Origin: Sphagnum magellanicum
Lineage: Eukaryota > Streptophyta > Sphagnopsida > Sphagnales > Sphagnaceae
Length of the DNA stretch: 64,000 nucleotides
Reading direction: 5' to 3'
Assembly: GCA_021904315.1 (NCBI GenBank)
Contig: CM038924.1
Coordinates: 17,504,051 to 17,568,050 of the forward strand
The position numbers and the translations under genes are program-made. Position 1 is the stretch's first letter. Each line of letters starts with the position of its first letter. Below the pieces are notes generated by a model that saw only the letters and a program-made list of their open reading frames with translations, was not told the DNA's origin and ran no database searches. Of the stretch, positions 39,937-51,100 are shown piece after piece.

Positions 39937-40899
39937 CACAGCCTTTCACAGGCAGCATGAAAAAAAAGAGTGACGAATTTGCCCCTGTAGTGCAAATTGG
40001 CTGTGTTGGTGGTCTTATGAAGTAGTGAAAGGGTGCAATAGGCTTGAATTTCAAACAGCAGTTTAGACACAGACACACACTGGAGAGCAAAAAAATCTCC
40101 TTAATGGAGAGACAAAAGATACTGTCAGGGGTTATTCAGAGGGACTCATTTACAGATATGATCAAATTCAGATACCATGTCCAGACTTTGCAGTTCACTG
40201 AAATAGACATGAACCCTTGAAACAGCTAGGAAATGTGCACAGTTTTGGTGTCATACTCTGGACACGTGTTATAAAGAACTATAGGGTTAGGGCTTAGGTT
40301 GATGCACATTTTGAGATGAGCATTCCCATCACAGATGCAGAAACTGTAAGACCCAATTGTACATGCAAAAACCATTCATTGTAGTAGGCTCACTACTTTG
40401 TGAACACCTCTCCCTTTTTGTGAAATTTTTTCTTGTATGCATATATTACATATGAATTACATATATATGGAGGCTATCTATCTATCTATGCATATATATA
40501 TAGTGGAGTAAAAGAGACCTTTGAGTTCTGTCTAGGGATGACTTCTTTGTCAGACTGAAAGTGAGCCACTGAGCTGTGAACCTCCCTTGCTTCTCAGGTG
40601 CATGAACTCTTTTGAGTGTGGGTTCTGAGTGTTGATAGGTATTGTCAATTAGCTACTAGGGATTTAAGGCTTTCTGAAGATGAGGCAAAGCTTGACACAG
40701 CTTGGGGATTTAGTGTAAGTACTCCTTGATTTTGTTTGTTGCCTGCAGAATTTTAGTTCAATTCAATTCAATTCAATTTAAGTTGCATGCAATGTCATTC
40801 AATATTTTCATTTGAATGGAATGTAATCACTTAATAATTTTCTCAAAATTGATTCATTTTTTCATCAGTTGATCCTCACTGGTAGTGTACAGCAATAAA
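39937..40899 (+). promoter_or_regulatory. Probable 3' untranslated region of the RING E3 gene
   Basis: The first AATAAA downstream of the stop is at 40,894-40,899, almost 1 kb away and inside the left arm of the inverted-repeat element at 40,756-42,240. If used, a mobile element would supply the poly(A) signal. Plant poly(A) signals are loose, so a nearer site is possible. Confidence 0.35.
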
Positions 40900-42240
40900 A
40901 AAACCCAAGTATATATGTAAAACTATTTGAAGAATTTTTTTTTTCAAATATTGATGATTCATTGTAACTTGATTTTAAGTGCTAAAATTTTGGAAAAAGC
41001 ATTCCAAATTTTTTGACAAGATTGTTGATCTTGATGAAAATTTTAATTTTATGATAGCACAAAAAGGCCAACACAATGAACCACTTAAAGTTGTAGTAAC
41101 TGCAATATCTGTTTGATTGTGAGAACCTTTGCACATTTTGGGTTTGTGTAATTGAAATGTCTTGTAGTACACTTGGACAAATGACTTGCCCTGGATTTCA
41201 AGCCTTAAGTTGTAAACCAACATTTAAGTATTATGCTAACTCTATATATCAAGAAAAGTTGTGTCTTTCTGTCTGTTTCATCCAAACCTACTTCTTCTGA
41301 GCCTGACCACCTCATTCCTTCCTCCTACCCCCTTAGTTACATGGATATGAGAAGGCATACTAACAGCATAACATGTCCCTTTTCATGTACATGTCGTGAT
41401 GTCAAAACAATCCAACAATTTATCGAGCTTTTCATCCTAACTACCTAACCCCTTCCATCTACCCACCAACAAGAAGATGAGGAGGCACAATATAATTTTG
41501 AAATCACAAATGAATAATGATGAACTATTGAGAACCCATATTGGAACATAATGGGAAAGAAAAGAGGGGTTGTGGGGGGGGGGGGGGACGACAGCCAATT
41601 GGGATGTAATTGATAACATGAATAAAACAAGATTTCAAATAAATATATTACATGGATGATACTAAACTTCTTCTAATGAAAGATATATTGGTTCAAGAAC
41701 AAAAATGTGTGATTTGAAAAAAATCATTGTTACCCATGTAATGATGATATTTGATTTAATGTACCGCCATGGAATGAAGGTTGGCAAGCTTTTGGATGAT
41801 TTAATTCAAATGACTTATAATCGGTGGGCTCTTTCTTCTTCTTTTTTTCAACATACTTGCCATTTCGGTGACATAAGCACTTTGTTCAATTACTACACTT
41901 GTGGAAACCATGGGCCTTTCGACCAGTATGCAAAAATAAAAAGTGTTATTGAACACACATAATTTTTGCCTTATTCCTCTCAAATCTTACATTGGAATCA
42001 TAATTCAAACTCATGAAAGGAAACATCTTCCCCTTCATTGACAACCAACTCATTGCCTTGCCTGTCATTATTGTACACTTGGGCTCTGTGCTGTCACACA
42101 CTACCAATGATAAGTAGTTGATGAAAAATATGAATTGATTTTGTCAAAATTAAGTTTCATCCAAGTGAAAATATTGAATGACATTGCATGCAACTCAAAT
42201 TGAATTGAATTTGATTTGAATTGAATTCGAATTTCATTGA
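40756..42240. mobile_element. ~1.5-kb element with long imperfect terminal inverted repeats
   Basis: The left arm (about 40,756-40,896) and right arm (about 42,088-42,240) are imperfect reverse complements over about 140 bases. The best-matching core is AGTTGCATGCAATGTCATTC followed by AATATTTTCA. The outer edge is a run of AATTC units in both arms. The interior, about 1.2 kb, has no transposase-like frame and includes a 14-G run (41,574-41,587). This fits a non-autonomous long-TIR (foldback or Mutator-like) element. Terminal duplications were not found, so family and exact ends are open. Confidence 0.6.
41574..41587 (+). repeat. Homopolymer of 14 G
   Basis: Uninterrupted G run inside the long-TIR element. 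Confidence 0.8.
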
Positions 42241-44771
42241 ATTTAATTCAAGATTTCATTGAATAGAAATTGGATGCAAGTTGGTGTGAAAGGTCTTGAA
42301 AATCTACCCATCCAAATCTGAAAAGATACCTTTCCATTAATTGGCTAAAGAGATTCCAGTTTGGAACTGTCCAAAGAACAGTCCTATCCAAAAGATGACA
42401 TATGGAATCTGAAGTTGTCCTACCTACACCAATTGCAATGAATCATTGTCAATAGAATCATTGATGCAGAATGACAATTTTACACTTCACAATACACAAA
42501 GACACAGCATTGAAACATTTTACAAGTGAAGTTTATGCCCTAGGCCCCACTTTCGTTCCAATTTAAGGTGAAAATGATTAGGGGCTTTTGCCATGATATG
42601 ATGTCATTAAGAAGTTTATGAACATCCCTTTGAATTTTAACTTGTTCGAAAAGAAATTCATATATTTGATAGACTCATTTGGCCACATCAACATCCATTT
42701 GACAAAAAGAAAAAATGTGGGAAACATTTCACATGCCAAGCAAATCTTCACCACCCATCAAACTTTTGATTATGTCTATCACAACACAACCAATACACAC
42801 AATTTCAGGCATAGAGGTATGTAGTGTAAAATGACCTTGAATCATCTGTAGACCAACCCAATAAAGAATTGACTATGAATCAAGAGACACTTTAACTCAC
42901 CCCTCTACAACATCGTAGCCTAAGGCAAAGAGAGGCCTACACATAAGATAGTGGTATAGACATATCCTCTTAGCACAAATACTAGTGACTACTGGGACAT
43001 AAAACATTCATTAAAGCCATTGGATATACAACGTTAAGGAATGCTAACCAATCTGAAATAATAACATCAATCATAAAAAAATTAGTTTTCCTTAAATGAA
43101 AGACATTACACATTTTGTTGAACTATGCATCCCAAGGTTGTGAGAACCTACAGACCTTCCAAACCCTTGTGGAAGAATGGACAACCACAATGCTCATGTT
43201 ACCACCCTGTTAGACAGTGGCCACTTTGCAAAAAGGAGTCAATAGCCTTAAGCATGAAGAGACAGACTCAATCAATTGTGCTCATTTCTTGTTCTTATAA
43301 TATATTCTGGACTTGTTGAAAAGGTTTGGATGATTTCAAATAAGTTTTCAATGAAAGAAAATCTACTCCATTGGATCTTCTGAATCCTGAAAGGAAGCCA
43401 AAGAATTTTTTGTCACATCATAATTGTCAATCACAAACATAAGATAAGTAGGTACTTACTTCTAGATGTCATGCTTACACCTAAAGGGTTGTCATTGTCT
43501 TTAGTAAGTCCAGCAGCAGGACCTTCAATGCCTCAGGAGTTTTGTTTTGAGGGTATTCTCCCAAATTTTGTATCTGCAGGGGCATGTGACAGAGCATATA
43601 GGAAGTGCACACAGAGTTCAACTTGAGTACACAATGAGAGTAGTTCATGCCAACTTCTCCACAGATAACTTCCAGTCCTTGTGTGCACAATCGATGGTTG
43701 CCAAGAGCTGACTCTCTTTACTCTGCCATGCTGCAATGAGGTCCTCAGCATTCAAGACTGTCAAGTAAGAGCAGCACAAGTGGCCTCATCTTCTGGGGAA
43801 TTGATTATAGGCCATACTTGCAAGTTTCATATGCCTCACAGCCTCCTTTCTACAGGCAGAGTGTCCTGAGTGCAACAGATTGTCCCACAGCTGCAGATGA
43901 AGACGACCTTAGACTCCCTGCCAAACCATGCATCATGCACATCTCCGTCAAAGTAAAAGACACCCTCATCTGAAGCATGAGGTTTCACCCATCTAATACA
44001 ACTTGCAAGGTGTAGTGCCTACCTTATTTGAACAAAGGATTATCAGAGAATCCACACACCTATTGAGGGTTGAACTACAACAATAAGCAAGATCAATAAG
44101 CTGATAACTCAGCCTGAAAGGATCTCTGCTGTCAAGTAGCAACCTGAGGTTGAACTAATTGCAGCTCTAGCTGCAGAGCAACAGAAACTCTTTAAGGTAC
44201 TTGAAACCACAACCATGCAATATTTCATTTCCTAAAAGGTCCTGACTGGAAAGACTCCAGTCATCACCAGAATGCAAAAGTCTCTCATCTCCTGGCAAAG
44301 ATTGATATCTCACCCAAAATGACTACACAAAAGAAATTTACATTGGTTAACCACACAGAATAATGAAGCTCTGCAAAGCCCCAAACATCCATAGTTATAC
44401 AAATAGTTGGTGGCCCCCTTCACCCACATCTCCTTGCCACACTTGAATGACATCTATCATACACACTGCCTCTAACTAATGGAAATGATGTTTTCTTTGT
44501 TACACCTCTTTCCTGAATTCACTACAACAAAATTTCACATTTATAAAAATGAGACCTTACACACTTTGTTGGCAGGGAGATGAACACATCCAATCTAGCC
44601 TGCACAATGAACCAGTCTATACTGATGATTTTCTTGTACAGCAATTTCAATTGACACATACATAACCTAGAACTATGTCTTGATGGCCTGCAGCAGGAAG
44701 GTATTGCCAGAATCTTTTTTTCTCCTTTATTGCACCACTTATACTCTTTGTGAGTGTAATGCTCAGAAGAC
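42241..44771. other. Region downstream of the minus-strand gene; no certain gene
   Basis: 42.2-43.0 kb is AT-rich with nothing seen. 43.1-44.5 kb has balanced base composition like the neighbouring gene and may include its 3' untranslated region or an unrecognised transcript. Two exon-like open stretches on the minus strand (about 43,640-43,790 and 43,850-44,035) are described in the findings. Confidence 0.4.
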
Positions 44772-46693
44772 TTAGATCTCCTCATTATTAACACCCTCCT
44801 CAGCATCATTGAGCATTGACATAAGCATGCCGACTTGTGATTGTAGCATTTTATTCTCACGCTCAGCCTGCACCCCAATTCCAGATTTCCAAGATGGCAG
44901 TAATTAGGGCTTGAAATGCTGTCTTGCAGCTGTCTTCTGATGTGTATATAAATGGGATGCACAACTAGAATCCCACAAAACAGCTTCCTTCCCTTATCAA
45001 CCACTTCACTGACTTGTTTCAAATGCCTGTATTACAGACACATAGGTGTACATGTACACAACAGTGCCAGAACCATCCACTCTGAGACCATCAAGCGATA
45101 TATAAATGCCATTGCTTCATAAAACTGTGGTTTATATTCTATAGTACTTCTTGCTCTAAATTGTGAGATATGTACTTGCCTGAATACGCTTGTTTCTCTC
45201 TTGTTGAAGCTGAAGTTGCAAATAACTCATAGTGCGTGAGTCCTCTTCAAGCTGTTCATTCAATCCAATTATTTCTCGGTCCTGCCAAGACACCACCACA
45301 CAAAAGAGTCATAATCTGGTCCACACAAATTCCTACAACTTTTTGCTCACCCAAGCATAGCACACCTCCCAGAAAGAAGCTGCGATTGTTATTTCCACCT
45401 GTTCACAGAAGAATGCCTTCCCACAAATGGAGGTGACAACAGACTATGAAACCTGAAAGGAAAACATGAACATCTGATATGCAAGCATACCTTGTTAGGG
45501 TACAAATGAAACAGTGTTCCCTACTAGATTTAGGTCAACTTGATAGTGTTTTGTTTCGAGCAGAGGTCCACTCCTATGTCATGAAGCAACCCACTACTAG
45601 GTCTGTCCATAGAAACTATGGTCACAAAGTTTGCTGACCCATTTACACAGAATTCCAAACCAACTCACTAGAACACCTAAACCAATAGATCAAACACTTG
45701 TGTGAGATAGCTTCTGACACTTCACATCTTCTCACAAACTGCAACCTTCCTCTAGAGGAAGAAAGCAATGTCTCTTAAATCATGCTAAGACACAAAATTT
45801 ATCAATTAAAACTCAAGTCAAGGCCACCTAGAGCAGAGAGGCCAGCTCCTTGTGAAAAGGGACTCTAGAAATCTAGAAGTCAGCCACAGAAGAGAGATGA
45901 GCTGGTGATCATCCAGACACAAAGAGGCAAACCACACCTTGCGGTTCATCTCCTGCACTGCAATGTGACGCATGCTCTCAACCACATCAACATTAACGAG
46001 CTTCCGCCTCTTTCCAACCACCCACCCACGGGGATAGCTGAAAAAATCAAAATCAGGAGGAGGAAGTGTGCTCTGGGGAGACCCGTCTCGAGGGCCCCAA
46101 AGAGTAGGTCCAAGAGGCTCAAACAAAGCTCGCCTCCGCTCAGACAACTGGAAGTCCTCCATCCCATTCTCTTGAACATTGGCATCATAATCAAGTAATT
46201 CCTTTCTGCTACCATTGGGCTCTTCAACCCCTAGGTCACCCGTAGACCTATCCTTTCTGTGAAAAGATCGTGATAGCTGCTGCCTTCTGCTCCCCTCTTC
46301 ACGATTCTCAAGGGAATATATTGGTCTGTCCTTTCTGCTAGATGCTCTTGGTAGCTGTCTCCTGCTACCACTATCTCCATCAATCTCTGGATTGCACATC
46401 AGCCTATCTTTCCTGTAAGATGATCTTGATGACAAGTGATTCCTGATATCCACCTCATGCATCTGATCAGAATTGTGCAGAGAATCACTATAAGCAAACC
46501 TTTCCTTTCTGCTGTCTGAGTTCAACAGCTGTCTTCTGGTGCCATCTTCTTCTTGCACCTCGTCATATGATACAGAATCATATGCTGGCCTCTCCTTCCT
46601 ACTAACTGAGAGGCGCAGCCTTGCAGGTATTCGTGTGGCATTTGGAGGCGTGACAACCATGATATCATCCATGCCTCTGTGTTGTTCTTCCAT
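44772..46693 (-). CDS. Conserved-looking plant protein with C-terminal coiled coil, function unknown
   Basis: Three minus-strand exons fit: 46,693-45,938 (252 codons), 45,281-45,180 (34 codons) and 44,867-44,772 (31 codons plus stop), giving 317 residues. Intron 1 is GT-AG (656 bases). Intron 2 is GC-AG (312 bases; exon end CAG then GCAAGT). The start ATG at 46,693 is preceded in frame by a stop. Residues 29-149 hold five RK(E/D)R motifs, most of them with a SRRQL-like piece nearby. Residues 219-231 ([13 protein letters not shown]) are a basic, nuclear-signal-like stretch. Residues 232-310 ([49 protein letters not shown]) form a strong coiled coil. No enzyme motif is seen; a scaffold or cytoskeleton- or nucleus-linked role would be a guess. 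The gene converges on the RING gene. Confidence 0.8.
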
Positions 46694-46980
46694 TGACACT
46701 ACTCATTCCCAAATCCATAAGAAACAGAAGTGTAAGAATTTAGGGCAAGAGCAACTCCATAGAAACTGCTGACATTTGACATTTGACATTCGCAATACAA
46801 AAAAGCATACCATCTATAAGTGATCCAGCCACCATTGCTGCTAACACGAAACATGGGAGTTTAAGCTAGCTACAAATGCCAAGATTCGAAGGCTCCGGAG
46901 TTCTGTGTTCTTTTGGGTGTCGAGTGTCAAGGTGGACTTTCTCTTGTAGTAAGTGACATCCAGCAGGTGGATTCTTCGCT

Positions 46981-47097
46981 TGTGCTCCTAAAGAAGAATC
47001 CATGTGCTCTACAGCAACGAGAAATCCGTGTCCTCTACAGCAGCAACGATTTTCTCGTTGCTGCTGTAGAGGACACGGATTCTGGTTTAGGAGTACA
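46981..47097. repeat. Perfect 27-bp hairpin inside a larger imperfect inverted repeat
   Basis: 47,023-47,049 and 47,055-47,081 are exact reverse complements with a 5-base loop (TTTTC). The left arm also has a diverged direct copy just before it (46,996-47,020). An outer pair, TGCTCCTAAAGAAGAATCC (from about 46,983) and GGATTCTGGTTTAGGAGTA (to about 47,095), extends the symmetry. The structure would fold strongly in RNA from either strand. Confidence 0.9.
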
Positions 47098-47262
47098 TAC
47101 ATCAGGGAAGCTTACCGGCGTTAACACGCTTTCTTGGATTCGTGTACGATTCTTCCATACTCGAATGCAAGAGACCCGCATCGGTCTCCATAGCCCCAGC
47201 GATCCAAAGCGTCCTCCCCTGCTCCTGCTCTTTACTCCCGCTTCTGTTAGCTTCTTTTCCAC

Positions 47263-47930
47263 ATGGATGCCAACGAGCCAGGCGAAGACTAGCAGGTGAT
47301 GAATCCGAATCTGAAGACGAGAAGCTTGAATTTGCTGGCAAGAAACTTCAGCTCACAGATTATGTAATTCCTGAGAAAAAGAAGTTCCGGGATCCAAGCA
47401 TGTATGCATCGGCTGGTTTCTCCGACGTTTATCTAAGCGCTGGGGACACCGAGTCCTATCACCAGCAAAACCTGGTGTCAGTCGTAATTTGCACCACGAG
47501 ATGGACCTGGAGAAGCACAGAAGAACAGCCAGGGATCTCGAAAACGATGATAACAAAAATCGAAAGGTGGAACAATTATCTCCTTTCTGTCTCGACGCGC
47601 GCTCCGAGTAGTTAGCAACGAGGATCTCCGATATCACCGCCCCGCTTTGCCCCCGCCTCGTTCTACACAGAGAGCACAAAAGAAAGACTGACAGCGTCGA
47701 TCCGGATACTACCGACTGCACAAACGTAGAACAAGAGCAGGCAGCTTCATCTACAGCGGAGAACCAAATCTCAGTCGATTACAGCCACAAAGAAGTCGAA
47801 CGAACGACGCTCCTCGAAACTCTCTGCAGACGGACAAACAATCCGCATTGCTGGATGCCAGAAGGGAGAAAAAGGCACAAAGAAAACGATTGGAAGAACG
47901 TCAGGGAGGTTGCCTGGCAGCACAGTGCAA
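47263..47930 (+). pseudogene. Possible decayed coding stretch, unrecognised
   Basis: On the plus strand an ATG at 47,263 opens MDANEPGED and meets a stop; the next frame then reads on with GDESESEDEKLEFAGKKLQL (about 47,291 onward). Further charged, protein-like stretches follow in other frames: near 47,495-47,610 (MDLEKHRRTARDLEND), 47,608-47,690, 47,690-47,845 and 47,845-47,910. That pattern fits a gene broken by several indels. The alternative is that purine-rich DNA, the complement of a pyrimidine-rich leader, yields Glu/Lys/Arg-rich frames by chance. I do not recognise a family. Confidence 0.25.
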
Positions 47931-48130
47931 CGCGACACTCGAGCCAGCGCCCTTCTCGGTTACGATATACGAACACGAAACACATACGAGAGAGACGACG
48001 GTTTTGTATACCATATACGTATGTATATCTACGATTCCGTACGAGAGAAAAAACTGTATTGTATACAATCTACGATTCCGAGATCTACTGCTATCTCCTA
48101 TTCGAGTACCTACCTGCCCGCTGCCCATTT

Positions 48131-51100
48131 GAGGCAGTGATTTTTAAATTTTATTTTGTGGTGAATTTTCGTCATTTTGTGAAAACAAATTCTAGAAAAA
48201 GAATATTCTATCACAAATTCACAAATGCCCTGGGGTGGGGGGGGTGCAAAAAGTGGTCAAAAAGTGAAGTTTTATTTTTAAATCGCCAAAATTTGTTGCA
48301 ATTGCTTACAATATGATAGTATGCTTAAGGTATTTCTACTTTCATATTTTGAATATGATCAAATTTGGCTAAATATAGTTATGGATGATCACCACTTGAG
48401 CAACATCACAAAATTCAAAAAATAAAGCAGTTTTAAGATTTAAGGCATTTTTTCTTTCTTTTTTTTTCCCCCTGATGGAGGAGGCAGGGTGGCAAGCATC
48501 CCTAGGTAGATTTTTGACTTAACTAGGGACATTATTTCAAAGAAACTCTTAAAATGGTGGCCAATAGGCATAAATGTGACAACATCCTTCTCAAAAAAAC
48601 AGTTTCTGTCTCTTTTATATGAATTTTCTTTTTTTTTAAAAGATAATTTGTGACAGAATATTCCGTTTAAAAAAAGAAAATTGTGTCACCTTTTGGCAAA
48701 TTTTTTGCCCCAAAAAAAAAAGATTGATTTGAGGGGAAGGGGAAAATGAGAATTGAAAAATAACAAGCATACAAAGTGTGCCACCGCAAAATTTATTGAA
48801 ATTAGTATGTGTAGGGTAAGGACCTGGGCTGTTCTAGGAATGGGGGCCAGTGGAACGTGGGAGTCAAGGACGGGACCTGGATTCCCAGAGCTGCCACCTT
48901 TGAGGTCCTTACCTAGTAGTGTAACGATCCAATAGAATTGGACAGGACAAATGGACGGCTGTGATTGAAATCAAGAGGAGAGGAGGCACTTTAAAGCATG
49001 TGGTTCCTCATAGTGATGAGTGTCCTAAACATGCCTCGTAGAAAAGAAAAGAGGAGAGATCTTATGCTTATAATTTAGGAACAAGAATGGTCCTACGCTT
49101 ATTATAGGTGTAAGTTCTTTCCCACTCTTAAATGGTAGGTGTAAGATCCCTCCCACTCCTATCAATTTTTTATTTACATATAAACATTAGCAGTCTAATC
49201 AGTGCCAATTTACACTGAAAAGCAGCCGATATTATAAGGGCCTGTCTGACATTTAGCAGTTTAAGCTTAATTATAAAATTCACCTCGTGCTTCATGGTGA
49301 GTAAAGCCCACCAATGGGGAAGGGGTGGAGGGGGGCAAGACATTTGCATAACATGGGGTCAGATTGGGCTATGGGCTCATCATATGCCCCTTAGTTTGTG
49401 AAGGTGCAACCCACCCTTCGGCTTTATGACCTATAGAGAACAGATCAATTGTGGGAGCTATGTAATGAGGTCAATATGGATGAGAGGATAAAAAAAGCCT
49501 AATTGTAAACAGCTAGTCGGTGCTCCTAATGTTTTATCCTATGTCCTTGATCTTAAGGTTCCCACCGTCCCCAAAAAAGCAACACCAAAGTGGGGTGGAT
49601 GGTTGGCCAAACACATCCCAAAATCATAAAGCACTTGGAGGAATTTCATAGGTGTATTTGCTTGCGGGCACCTTACATGCCTGAATATTCCTCCTATGAA
49701 CGAGGCAGTGGGATATTATACCCGTGCCTGCGCCCCCTGATCCACTAAATGCTTTAGTTCATGATAACCTTCCATATTACATAAGTACATTCATAATGTT
49801 TTTCAAAGAGCTTGCCCTTATCTGAAGGGTACCTGCCGGGTATCACAAGAAATATATTTAGAGAATCATGGTGATTTTAAGTGGTGTAAAGCTCAAGGGG
49901 GGTGAGCTTTACGGGAATCGGGCCCACACTCTGCTTCACCTTTAGAGGCCCTTTTTCCCGTCAAACCTGCCCCTTGGGCTTTGCCCTACACAGAAATTCT
50001 GAGCCCATCTCCCAATTCATCTCCTTCATCACACACATAGGTACACACAACCTGCATATCAATCTGCACATAAGCATGATGTGTATGTTCTTCAGTTTTC
50101 TAAGCTGGCTTTTGGTGCGAAGTTTGCAAAACACATGTTATAGTTGTTTATTTCTTCACATGCACATCTTGTTTATAAACGACCCAAACTTTTGGATTCT
50201 AATTCCCATACTTTCTTAGGCTTCATGAGAGAGCATGTGGTCTATTGAGAATAAAATTACTTACAAAGTATGCTTAATTGCATTAGCAATGTAATCCACC
50301 AAGTCAAAAGAACATCTCCAGACCTAATTATATATAGGGTTAATCTACATGGTAACTATGTGAACTAAGGCAGTGTAACAAACAATGGAATCGGTGATAG
50401 ACTTGTCAAATTAATCATCACTTAATTTCCTCTAATAATTCAAGTGTGTTTCCCTATTCTCAATGTATCTTCCTACTCCTAGTGTTTGTTCTTACTCTCA
50501 AGGGGTTCAAGAGTGCCTTTTTATTACTTCTAGGGGCTCGTATTATCTCTCTACAAACCCATAGAGCAATAATGCTTCATTCAAAAATATCTCACAAGCA
50601 TGTATTTAGATTACTAAGAGCATTTCCACTGGTGCTCAGTATGTGACTCCAGACGGTAAAATGTATTGTGGAAAAGTCTAAATGTTCTGGTTTAAACCAG
50701 GAAATTGGTTTTTCTGCACCAAATTTATGTAGCTTGCCGTGGCTGGTAAAAGGCGCAACACAGTTGTGCACCTCCAAAAAAAGAGTGTAATAAATTGGAC
50801 CTGACTGTGGCTCAATATTTCTGATTGGTCAATCATAATGATTGGTCCATGTGGTTTGCTCTTAGTAGTTCCCATGTATATGTAGTTCCAGTTACAATTT
50901 TATGGGTGGGGTTGCCCAAAAAAAAAAAAAAAAAAACAACTAAAGTTAGACATTTAATTTTATTATCCAGAATGAGCACAGGTGGAGATGCTTTAACAAC
51001 ATCATATTTAAGATTCTTCATACCTTCAAGAGGTCTTAAGCTCAAACCCATGGATCATCTTTAGCTATGAAACTTGGGTTACTGGAAAACTGGCTGGTCT

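Larger units (their letters stand above)
46694..48130 (-). promoter_or_regulatory. Presumed 5' leader and promoter region of the coiled-coil gene
   Basis: Base composition stays balanced and the minus strand is pyrimidine-rich up to about 48,130, where AT-rich intergenic DNA resumes abruptly. That fits a leader and promoter for the minus-strand gene. A strong hairpin lies at 47,023-47,081. A short direct repeat with TCTACGATTCCG occurs at about 48,028 and 48,069. No TATA box could be assigned. Confidence 0.4.

Noticed and set aside
44522..45022. 166-codon minus-strand open frame
   Set aside because: It overlaps the last exon and intron 2 of the coiled-coil gene in a different frame; the spliced reading has the coherent coiled coil.
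49680..49760. tRNA-like stretch
   Set aside because: No cloverleaf with paired acceptor arm could be formed and no proper A and B boxes are present.
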